Made by a program: the position numbers and the translations under genes
Shown: piece by piece, positions 1 through 5,849 of the stretch
How positions within the stretch are numbered: the stretch's first letter is position 1
Layout of the letters: the number at the start of each line of letters is the position of its first letter
The notes under the pieces: generated by a model
The model's database searches: none
The model's input: the letters and a program-made list of their open reading frames with translations, nothing else
What the model was told of the DNA's origin: nothing
Assembly: GCA_028282865.1 (NCBI GenBank)
Contig: JANQHA010000663.1
Span: forward strand, 1-5,849
DNA length: 5,849 nucleotides
Source: Oligoflexales bacterium
Lineage (GTDB): Bacteria > Bdellovibrionota_B > Oligoflexia > Oligoflexales > CACXFL01
Reading direction: 5' to 3'

Positions 1-1
1 C

Positions 2-2128
2 GAATCAAGTGCGGTTGGCGTAGATGAGATTAATATCGGTATGGCTCACCGGGGCCGGCTTAATATTCTTGCTAATTTTATGGGTAAAAAGCACGAACAA
101 ATTCTGAACGAGTTTGAAGGTGGTGAAGTCTATCCAACTAATATTGAGGGTGACGTAAAATATCATAAGGGTTTCGCGAACGAGATCGAAACTTTTAGTA
201 ATGGTAGTATCCGCGTTTTCTTAGCACCTAATCCGAGTCACCTTGAAGCGGTTAATCCTGTTCTAGAAGGCTTTGCTCGTGCGCGCCAACACCTACTAGC
301 ACAAGGAGACAATTCAAAGGTATTGCCGGTGCTTATGCATGGTGATGCAGCGGTTGTTGGCCAGGGGATTGTATACGAGACCTTGAACTTTGCTGGACTG
401 GACTCATATCAGACTGGTGGAACCATCCATATTATTGCTAATAATCAAATTGGTTTTACGGCTTACCCCTCTGAGAGTAAGTCTTGCGATTATGCCTCAG
501 ATGTGGCCAAAGTTATTCGTGCCCCGGTGATTCATGTCAACGCCGATGATCCGCAGGCCGTAGCTTGGGCTGCAAAACTTGCGATTATGTACCGCAAAAA
601 GTTTAAAAATGATTTTGTAATCGATCTCGTTGGGTATCGTCGTCATGGTCATAATGAAACCGACGAACCCGGTTTTACTCAGCCTTTGATGTACAAAACT
701 ATCAAAGCACATCCGACGGTTATGAATATCTATGCTGAAAAACTAAATAAAGAAGGTATTATTTCTACCGAAGATTTTAAAGCGCGGGTAAAGAAATTTC
801 GGCAATACCTCCAGGGTTGCTTAAATACTATTAGAGAGAAGCCTTATCAAGACGGCCACCGACCTCCTAAAGCTATCGAAAAAAGTTTGAAATACGCTCT
901 GGCTTCAAAGGAGCAAATGGAAGCTAAGGTCGATACTTGTGTTTCAAAAGAAAAGATTTTAGAGCTCTCGGAAAAGTTTTTAAACTTTCCAGCTGGTTTT
1001 ACGCCGCATCCAAAAATTGCCAAGTTATACGAAACTAGAAAGGCGATGCTCAATGATGAAGGGGCTATCGACTGGGGCCTAGCTGAGATTATTGCTTACG
1101 CTTCGAGTGCAAATGAGTCGATTGATATTAGGCTTTCGGGGCAAGATAGTGGCCGAGGAACATTTAGTCATCGGCAGGTTGTATTAAGAGACTTTGAGAC
1201 TAATGAGCCGTTAAATATGCTCAGCATGCTAGGAGAGAAACAAGGCAAGGTGGATGTCATTAACAGCCCATTGTCAGAAGCCGCTTGTCTTGGCTACGAA
1301 TTTGGTTATTCAGTTGCCCATAAAGAAGCATTAGTGCTGTGGGAAGCCCAGTTTGGTGATTTTGCTAATGGCGCTCAGATTATCATGGACCAGTTTTTGG
1401 TTGCTTCCGAAGCCAAGTGGAAGCAGGCATGCAGCCTAGTTTTACTCCTTCCTCATGGCTACGAAGGTCAAGGGCCGGAGCACTCTAGTGCTAGACCTGA
1501 ACGGTTCCTTCAGAGTTGCGGAAACCTTAATATTCAAGTTGCTAACGTGACGACTCCAGCTCAGTTATTTCACCTGCTCAGGCGTCAGGTAAAGCGATTT
1601 TTCCAGAAGCCATTGGTCGTTATGACACCTAAAAGTCTGCTTAGGCACCCCAAAGTAATCTCTACTTTTAGTGAGTTTAGCGATCAGACCTTTCGATCAA
1701 TTATCGATGATGACTCTATCACTGATAAAGCAGCAGTTGAAAGGGTTGTTATCTGTACTGGTAAGATATACTACGACTTGCTGGAAGCTCGTGAAAAAGA
1801 AGCAGCTAGCGGTGCGCCAATAGCGCTTGTCAGAGTTGAGCAGCTTTATCCTTTCCCACTTAATGATCTAACGAAGGTTATAGACAGCTACTCGGCTAGC
1901 AAAGAAATTGTTTGGGCTCAGGAAGAGCCGGTTAATATGGGTGCTTGGATGTTTATGCGTGCTCGTTTAGAGGATATCACTAAAGGCCTCAAGAAAGTTA
2001 GCTACATTGGCCGACGTGGCTCGGGCTCCACAGCTGAAGGTTCTTTGAAGTCTCATAAAATTGAGCAGCAAAGGATTGTTTTTGATGCGCTTAAATTATC
2101 TTGCCCAGTCAGTGATGACTCCGAATAA
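2..2128 (+). CDS. sucA: 2-oxoglutarate dehydrogenase E1 component (SucA), 5' partial
   Basis: This is the thiamine-diphosphate-dependent E1 subunit of the cytoplasmic 2-oxoglutarate dehydrogenase complex of the TCA cycle. It decarboxylates 2-oxoglutarate and passes the succinyl group to the lipoyl arm of E2 (SucB). The frame is open to the left edge, and codons 2-40 continue the family sequence into GMAHRGRLN, so the ATG at 41 is internal. By comparison with E. coli SucA (933 aa) about 225-250 N-terminal residues lie outside the window. Visible landmarks are the active-site His in MAHRGRLN (41-64), the ThDP/Mg motif GDAA (341-352) followed by NNQIGFT (440-460), HVNADDPQAV, and YRRHGHNETDEP. 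The pyrimidine-binding and C-terminal domains show LSGQDSGRGTF (from 1133), EAQFGDFANGAQ (from 1343) and GYEGQGPEHSSARPERF (from 1457). The end has the usual family form YIGRRGSGS. No frameshift or missing key residue is seen. sucB does not follow; a lipoprotein gene starts 17 bases after the stop. Confidence 0.97.
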   Translation, partial: ESSAVGVDEINIGMAHRGRLNILANFMGKKHEQILNEFEGGEVYPTNIEGDVKYHKGFANEIETFSNGSIRVFLAPNPSHLEAVNPVLEGFARARQHLLAQGDNSKVLPVLMHGDAAVVGQGIVYETLNFAGLDSYQTGGTIHIIANNQIGFTAYPSESKSCDYASDVAKVIRAPVIHVNADDPQAVAWAAKLAIMYRKKFKNDFVIDLVGYRRHGHNETDEPGFTQPLMYKTIKAHPTVMNIYAEKLNKEGIISTEDFKARVKKFRQYLQGCLNTIREKPYQDGHRPPKAIEKSLKYALASKEQMEAKVDTCVSKEKILELSEKFLNFPAGFTPHPKIAKLYETRKAMLNDEGAIDWGLAEIIAYASSANESIDIRLSGQDSGRGTFSHRQVVLRDFETNEPLNMLSMLGEKQGKVDVINSPLSEAACLGYEFGYSVAHKEALVLWEAQFGDFANGAQIIMDQFLVASEAKWKQACSLVLLLPHGYEGQGPEHSSARPERFLQSCGNLNIQVANVTTPAQLFHLLRRQVKRFFQKPLVVMTPKSLLRHPKVISTFSEFSDQTFRSIIDDDSITDKAAVERVVICTGKIYYDLLEAREKEAASGAPIALVRVEQLYPFPLNDLTKVIDSYSASKEIVWAQEEPVNMGAWMFMRARLEDITKGLKKVSYIGRRGSGSTAEGSLKSHKIEQQRIVFDALKLSCPVSDDSE

Positions 2129-2145
2129 GTGGTAGAGCTCGGTCG

Positions 2146-3843
2146 ATGAAAAGTCATTTTAAAGTAGTATTTTTTATGCTCACTAGCTCACTACTTTTGA
2201 GTTCGTGTCATATCTTAGGTGGTAAGTCATCTCTTAGCCAAAGCTACTACCCGCCTTCTAGGCAAAAAAAGGAAATCGAGACTGCTAAACCCGGTCGTTA
2301 TTTGGGGTTTGCACGTTTTAATGGGCGCCAAGAAAAAATGACTCTTTTTGTGGACCTTATCGAGGTTAAAGCAAAAAAGCGCAAAGTATCTTATAAATCC
2401 ATCATTCGACTAAACCTTGGTGGCTTCACTGGCAGTGAGTTCCATGGCGAGTACTATTCGTCGATTATTTTTGATCGCAAAAGCCACCGTTTTTTGTTCC
2501 CCCAAGATGGCAAACAGCCCCTTCAAGTCGTTGATGCCGAGCTCAAAGCTGGTCGGATGCTTGTCGGAAAGCTAAGGTACCAAGATACCCAAATAGGTGA
2601 TTTCATGGCGGTGCACTCAGAGCGACAAAGCATGGGTGAAATCTCTGGATACCTTGGTAAGATGTATCCTGACTTGAAAGTTACCTCGCCAGTTAACGGC
2701 AGCTATGTATCTACCTGCGGTGGCCGCAAGCACTCTATTGAGCTGACGAGCTCTAGGTGGCGCGTCTCAGGAAAGTCTCGCAAGCTATTTTCAGAGTTTA
2801 AGATACAGGGTTTCAAAAATAACGTATTGGCTTACCCTAAAGTTTTGTACGATGCGGTGACTGGTGACATGCTTCTTGGGAGTTCTCGCTCGCAGGATTT
2901 TTTGAGTTGCAGCCATCGTGGTAACCAGCTGCAGTGTGGCTCATGTGATTATCAGCGGACTACTAAGTCTGATATCCCGGAAGGTGTGGCTTTGAGACAA
3001 GTTTTAAGGCCCGCTAGGCGAGTCTTAGACCCTCGTCAAGAAAATAAAAATCATGTGCCGCTCCAGCCTGATTTTCCAGGCGCGATAGAGGGTGAGTATT
3101 TTGGCTATCTATTCAATGAGACTACGCTGGGCTATCAGCCTGTGAGGTTGAAGGTTAATGCCGATATAAGCGAAAAAAAGACTAAGAAAAAATCAGCTTT
3201 GGAAATCATGGCGATTGCTAATCTATTTTTTGGCCAGTCACATTCGAATGAGTTTGTGGTTTATCCCTTTGACAAAGGCTTTTACTCAGACTCTGCTCCT
3301 TACTACGTCTTTGATGGCAAAGGCGAGAGCTTCTTTCAGGTTTCTCGCTGGTACGAACGGTCTGTAGAAGGGATTTGGTATTCAAAAACATACGGTCGTG
3401 TGGGGACTCTCGTACTCCATAAAGATTTAGCTAGAGCAGATACTAAAAAGTATACTAATGAGGTTAGGCAACTTAGTGGCACCTACTCCGGGCCAGAGGC
3501 AAAATTTAGTTTATTGGCAAGAAGCGGCGTCTCTATGAATCGGCATGATTTTTTTCCACTGGGTGTCAAGGGAATGATTGCCCGCTCACGCCGATCTTCT
3601 GTCAAAGGCTTAATTAATGGTGTTAGTCTTGATTTTCACACGGGAAGGTTTGCAATGATGCTTAGTAGCGGAGAGATTGTGGTTGGCTCGCAAACTGATC
3701 GCGGAGTTGAGTTATCCTGGGGGCAATCTTCGGAATCAGGTTTACTACGTGAAGCCTATGACTATCAGAGAGACCCATTTCGCGAAACTTCTGCTAAGCA
3801 GATGTATGATTTGATCCGCTCGCCGTTTTATGGACGTTATTGA
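2146..3843 (+). CDS. Predicted lipoprotein with internally duplicated architecture, unknown function
   Basis: No family is recognised. The first 21 residues form a clear lipoprotein signal: a basic start (K2, K6), a hydrophobic core (about 7-18) and the lipobox LSSC, with C21 as the predicted lipidated cysteine. The +2 residue is His, not Asp, so by the E. coli rule it would go to the outer membrane. Residues 22-48 are a polar linker. The rest is beta-rich in appearance (alternating aromatic, basic and Gly residues, no further membrane segment) and divides into two similar halves, about 49-271 and 315-542, joined by a basic, proline-containing linker. Each half begins G-x-Y-x-G and ends in DYQR. 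C191, C255, C264 and C267 occur only in the first half. The start at 2146 fits the signal peptide; a weak purine-rich AGAG lies at 2134-2137. The gene is 17 bases downstream of sucA with no terminator between them, so it is probably cotranscribed. A cell-envelope structural or binding role is a guess. Confidence 0.85.
   Translation: MKSHFKVVFFMLTSSLLLSSCHILGGKSSLSQSYYPPSRQKKEIETAKPGRYLGFARFNGRQEKMTLFVDLIEVKAKKRKVSYKSIIRLNLGGFTGSEFHGEYYSSIIFDRKSHRFLFPQDGKQPLQVVDAELKAGRMLVGKLRYQDTQIGDFMAVHSERQSMGEISGYLGKMYPDLKVTSPVNGSYVSTCGGRKHSIELTSSRWRVSGKSRKLFSEFKIQGFKNNVLAYPKVLYDAVTGDMLLGSSRSQDFLSCSHRGNQLQCGSCDYQRTTKSDIPEGVALRQVLRPARRVLDPRQENKNHVPLQPDFPGAIEGEYFGYLFNETTLGYQPVRLKVNADISEKKTKKKSALEIMAIANLFFGQSHSNEFVVYPFDKGFYSDSAPYYVFDGKGESFFQVSRWYERSVEGIWYSKTYGRVGTLVLHKDLARADTKKYTNEVRQLSGTYSGPEAKFSLLARSGVSMNRHDFFPLGVKGMIARSRRSSVKGLINGVSLDFHTGRFAMMLSSGEIVVGSQTDRGVELSWGQSSESGLLREAYDYQRDPFRETSAKQMYDLIRSPFYGRY
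2290..3771 (+). repeat. Two diverged protein-level repeats within the lipoprotein
   Basis: Copy 1 spans residues about 49-271 (2290-2958) and copy 2 about 315-542 (3088-3771). Shared anchors keep a near-constant offset: GRYLG (50) with GEYFG (316), offset 266; SEF (97) with NEF (368), offset 271; ISG (166) with LSG (443), offset 277; the TG turn at 239 with that at 499, offset 260; and DYQR (268) with DYQR (539), offset 271. Each copy seems to contain two subdomains, about 110 and 100-105 residues long. Identity is low and no DNA-level repeat is visible, so the duplication would be old. Confidence 0.5.
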
Positions 3844-3885
3844 GATCGATATGTTTTTGGGCAGAGTTTGTCATTTTTTTCATGA

Positions 3886-3919
3886 CTTCCTGCGCTTCAT
3901 TTGAGGGAAGAGGGTTTTT
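3886..3919 (+). terminator. Weak candidate terminator after the lipoprotein gene
   Basis: CTTCC (3886-3890) can pair with GGAAG (3906-3910) around a 15-base loop, followed by AGGG and five T. The stem is only 5 bp, or 6 with a T-G wobble, so this is a low-confidence call. It rests on position after the stop at 3843 and on the T-run. Confidence 0.25.
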
Positions 3920-4010
3920 CAAGGCGTAGGTTTGCTGTGCTACGAGATAGAGTGCTGTCACCTTAAAAAATGGAGCTATCTTAACGGTTTATAGAGTATG
4001 GCTTGAGCAC

Positions 4011-4049
4011 TCCATGAAAAATCAAAGTTGACATTTGATTTTTCATGGA
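4011..4049. repeat. Perfect 16-bp inverted repeat with a 7-base loop containing TTGACA
   Basis: The left arm TCCATGAAAAATCAAA (4011-4026) and right arm TTTGATTTTTCATGGA (4034-4049) are exact reverse complements, separated by GTTGACA (4027-4033). Pairing stops at both outer ends (C versus A) and inner ends (G versus A). The stem is AT-rich and is followed by ATCTATTTATC, not a clean T-run, so it is not a textbook intrinsic terminator. An operator for a dimeric regulator, a bidirectional terminator or a remnant of a mobile element end are all possible. Confidence 0.9.
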
Positions 4050-4056
4050 ATCTATT
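4028..4056 (+). promoter_or_regulatory. Possible sigma-70 promoter inside the inverted repeat
   Basis: TTGACA (4028-4033) matches the -35 consensus exactly. After a 17-base spacer comes TCTATT (4051-4056), a 4/6 match to TATAAT. It points toward the ATPase remnant about 40-75 bases downstream. The right arm of the inverted repeat fills the spacer, so a protein bound there would block the promoter. The weak -10 keeps this tentative. Confidence 0.35.
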
Positions 4057-4096
4057 TATCTGTATGTAATAACTTGATTTTATTAATAAAATTTAA

Positions 4097-4690
4097 GATA
4101 ACTTTAATGTTCACAATGTCGTAGTCCTGTTGGGGCCTCGTCAATGCGGTAAAACAACAATCGCGCAGGAATTCTTTCGAGCAGCCAACTCCCAACCCAG
4201 CCACTATTTCGATCTTGAGGACCCCGTCGACGAAGCGAGGTTAGCCGAACCGATAACCGCGTTGGAGCCTTTATCGGGTCTTGTCGTCATTGACGAGGTG
4301 CAACGAATACCTGAACTCTTCAAGCCGCTACGTGTCCTTACCGATCGTCACAAGGAGAAGACCAAGTATCTCATTCTTGGAAGTGCCTCACGAGAACTTA
4401 TCCGTCAATCTTCTGAGTCTCTTGCTAGCCGGATACAGTACCTAGAGCTCACGCCATTTTCTTCAGTCGAAGTCGGTGTCGATGACTTTGAGAAGTTATG
4501 GCTCAGAGGAGGGTATCCACCTTCTTTTTTGGCAGAAACCGAGGCCAACAGTAGAACTTGGCGCGATGCCTATATAAGAACATTTCTCGAACAGGGTTTG
4601 CGAACTTTAGGGTTAACGATAGAGCCAACGGGTAAGAAAGTAATCAGAGGTTTTATTATAATTTTTCCCTACTCTGTTGGCCAATATTAA
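4097..4690 (+). pseudogene. Decayed AAA_14/DUF4143-family ATPase, truncated at both ends
   Basis: The family is a P-loop ATPase of about 380-400 residues with an N-terminal AAA_14 domain and a C-terminal DUF4143 region; its cellular role is poorly known. Visible parts are the Walker A GPRQCGKTT with its preceding strand VVVLLG (from 4118), Walker B LVVIDE followed by VQRIPELF (4280-4325), and LILGSASRELIRQSSESLASRI (4370-4435, sensor region). LWLRGGYPPSF (from 4496) and WRDAYIRTFLE (from 4559) follow. Signs of decay are several. The in-frame sequence before Walker A runs into TAA at 4094-4096 with no ATG or GTG. The only permissive start, TTG at 4130, would remove the Walker A strand and has no Shine-Dalgarno. 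The family's usual ERD(L/I) after RTFL reads EQGL. Homology appears to continue weakly through RGFIIIF and GQ, then stops at 4690, losing roughly 180-200 residues. GC is about 53% over 4141-4260, higher than the flanks. A short functional ATPase cannot be fully excluded. Confidence 0.78.
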
Positions 4691-4767
4691 TCGCATCGCA
4701 TTTCTCTGATTTTCCGATTAAACCCTTTAATTTTTCTTAGACAATTGAGGGTCCAGCATCGACACCA

Positions 4768-5712
4768 CTAGGGTATCTGAATTGGCACGGAATATTTCGT
4801 GACATCGGGATTTCGGTACTTGAGAAATGGTATTTTTCGCAATTTAGTAGTGTAACCAATAAGTGACTTTCTGTAGAGTTTTCCTTCTTCAATTTCCATG
4901 GGGAAAGACCGACCATCGGGAATCTTGTGAGAAAAGAAGGTAAGAGCCATGCCATCATAAGGAAAGTCTGAGCGAATTATCTTGTATAGATCCGAGAGCG
5001 GGATTCCGAGGCGCCTTACGATTTCTGTAAGGGTTTCCATAGGCTGTGTACTGTATATTCTTACTTCCTCAGTTTTTTTTCTAGCTTTGTGAATCTTGTC
5101 AAGAGCATAGCCGGTTATGTAGGGGGTAACAACGTTAACATGAAATGATTCTTGAAGGCTCCCCACCCAAAGACTCATATTTGTCCCGCTATACGACGCA
5201 TCGTCAATAATAACCCACTCGTCGCTCTGTGACATACGTTCGCTATAGGTGCCAGTCCGTAAATCGAAGACAAAAAAACGATCTCGAAGGTGTGGATGCT
5301 TAGTCTCGACGTAATCAAGAAAAGCTTTTGTTGTCCATACAACGCTTCTACCGCCGGTGTCATCTTCTGAAGGAAAGAAGTATCTTCGATTCGTTTCTAC
5401 TGACGCTAGAAATTTTTCAAATGCAAGAAACAAGTTGCTTTTAAATTCCTCGTGGCTAACAAGTCTAACTGCATACGCAAGCTTATGTAGCGTCTGTTTA
5501 AGCTCTTCGGGCTGCTCGCTAAGCCATTGGTGTAGGGCTTTTTTATCTATAAAAGCATCAGGTCGACCAACAATGGTCTCCTGTGGCAACAAGCCGAGAA
5601 TTGTAAGAATCTTATCGCACACCCCATTTCCCGCTATTGCATAGTTTACTGGGAAACTTGTCAAGACTATAGCAACAACGACTCCTACATAGGTTGTACG
5701 AAAAAATGACAT
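4768..5712 (-). CDS. Exported protein with a phosphoribosyltransferase-like PRPP-loop motif
   Basis: From the ATG at 5712 the product has 314 residues. Residues 1-27 look like a Sec signal peptide: R5 in the n-region, a hydrophobic core YVGVVVAIVL (8-17), and an A-x-A site (AIA, 25-27) before G28. The frame extends to a TTG at 5751, but that adds a polar stretch before the signal peptide and neither start has a good Shine-Dalgarno, so 5712 is preferred. The core motif WVIIDDASYSGT (166-177) has the form of the PRPP-binding loop of type I phosphoribosyltransferases: a hydrophobic strand, DD, four residues, then G-T. It is followed by a second strand, VNVVTPYITGYA (192-203), and later by FFSHKIPDGRSFP (259-271). 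No second catalytic motif can be assigned by eye. C32 is the only cysteine of the mature part. The gene faces the ATPase remnant across a 77-base gap. The substrate is unknown. A membrane-anchored rather than cleaved N-terminus is possible, and the fold may be non-catalytic. Confidence 0.8.
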   Translation of the reverse strand: MSFFRTTYVGVVVAIVLTSFPVNYAIAGNGVCDKILTILGLLPQETIVGRPDAFIDKKALHQWLSEQPEELKQTLHKLAYAVRLVSHEEFKSNLFLAFEKFLASVETNRRYFFPSEDDTGGRSVVWTTKAFLDYVETKHPHLRDRFFVFDLRTGTYSERMSQSDEWVIIDDASYSGTNMSLWVGSLQESFHVNVVTPYITGYALDKIHKARKKTEEVRIYSTQPMETLTEIVRRLGIPLSDLYKIIRSDFPYDGMALTFFSHKIPDGRSFPMEIEEGKLYRKSLIGYTTKLRKIPFLKYRNPDVTKYSVPIQIP

Positions 5713-5849
5713 AATAACAAACTCAGAGCCTGACAGATCATGACTGCTCAAAAAAAGTTTTTATAAAAAATACTAACACGATTTACAGGTATCACCACAG
5801 GTTTTATTCTTTCTGATTTTTGTTAAGAACGCGACAGAAAACTTATTTT
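5713..5849 (-). promoter_or_regulatory. AT-rich upstream region of the exported PRTase-like gene
   Basis: Reading on the minus strand, TAGTAT and TATAAA-like hexamers lie at about 5760-5776 and could serve as a -10, but no convincing -35 is paired with them. The plus strand carries a short direct repeat, ACAGGT at 5785-5790 and again at 5797-5802, with a 12-base period, just upstream of these hexamers. This could be an activator or repressor site, or chance. No other gene is visible here. Confidence 0.25.

Larger units (their letters stand above)
3844..4096. other. AT-rich intergenic region between the lipoprotein gene and the ATPase remnant
   Basis: No credible gene is seen on either strand; the longest ATG-started frame noticed on the plus strand (from 3851) has 17 codons. 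Composition falls sharply: a hand count of 3961-4080 gives 36 G+C in 120 bases (30%). Two weak terminator-like hairpins lie just after the lipoprotein stop. One is GTCAT/ATGAC at 3870-3886, which has a T-run in its loop. The other is CTTCC/GGAAG at 3886-3910, followed by AGGGTTTTTC. Neither is convincing. The strong feature here is the inverted repeat at 4011-4049. Confidence 0.7.

Noticed and set aside
41..43. ATG at 41 as the true start of sucA
   Set aside because: The reading frame stays open to base 2 and the upstream codons encode the family sequence leading into GMAHRGRLN, so this Met is internal to a gene cut by the window edge.
3870..3886. GTCAT/ATGAC hairpin with a T-run as a terminator
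   Set aside because: The T-run lies in the loop, not after the stem, and the stem is only 5 bp.
4130..4690. An intact 186-residue ATPase starting at TTG 4130
   Set aside because: That start removes the beta strand (VVVLL) before Walker A, has no Shine-Dalgarno, and the product would lack most of the DUF4143 half.
4641..4711. AATCAGAG/CTCTGATT inverted repeat flanking the end of the ATPase remnant
   Set aside because: The arms are only 8 bp and about 50 bases apart in AT-rich sequence; chance is the simpler explanation.
4640..4740. A simple frameshift near 4640, suggested by QRFYYNF in the +1 frame resembling the family's RRFW segment
   Set aside because: The original frame (VIRGFIIIF...GQ) fits the same family segment at least as well, and the +1 frame does not recover the rest of the C-terminal domain.
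5357..5644. Plus-strand open frame opposite the PRTase-like gene, and the minus-strand frames within 497-712, 847-1053, 4737-4958 and 5175-5363
   Set aside because: They overlap better-supported genes, mostly antisense to them, show no recognisable domain and have no convincing ribosome binding site.
4097..5712. A toxin-antitoxin or two-gene defence operon made of the ATPase and the PRTase-like gene
   Set aside because: The genes are convergent rather than cotranscribed, and one is decayed; nothing in the sequence links them functionally.
5713..5751. TTG at 5751 as the start of the minus-strand exported protein
   Set aside because: It would place 13 polar residues before the signal peptide; ATG at 5712 gives a canonical n-region and hydrophobic core.

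Overview
The window is 5.8 kb of bacterial chromosome, about 43% GC in its housekeeping part and much more AT-rich between genes. It suggests a Gram-negative host. It carries the C-terminal three quarters of a proteobacterial-type 2-oxoglutarate dehydrogenase E1, a large lipoprotein with a canonical lipobox, and a Sec-exported protein. Neither the two exported proteins nor the E1 identifies a genus. A Bdellovibrionota/Oligoflexia-like or other predatory or host-associated lineage is only a guess.

Layout. Positions 1-2128 (+) hold the 3' part of sucA; its start lies off the left edge. Seventeen bases later, at 2146-3843 (+), is a 565-residue lipoprotein of no recognised family that appears to be an internal duplication. 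The expected sucB (E2) is not next to sucA on this side. Positions 3844-4096 are AT-rich and gene-free. They contain a perfect 16-bp inverted repeat whose 7-base loop includes the consensus -35 hexamer TTGACA. Positions 4097-4690 (+) are a decayed, more GC-rich remnant of an AAA_14/DUF4143 ATPase. It keeps Walker A and B but lacks a proper start and the whole C-terminal half. Facing it, on the minus strand at 4768-5712, is a 314-residue exported protein carrying a motif that looks like the PRPP-binding loop of type I phosphoribosyltransferases. The last 137 bases are its AT-rich upstream region.

How the parts relate. The sucA-lipoprotein pair is probably cotranscribed, although a metabolic link is not evident. 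The right half (ATPase remnant plus exported PRTase-like gene, with a shift in base composition) looks like accessory DNA inserted next to a core locus. The exported PRTase-like protein is the most interesting item. PRTase chemistry needs PRPP, which is cytosolic, so an exported member suggests an effector or toxin that works inside another cell, or a fold reused without catalysis. Both are inferences.
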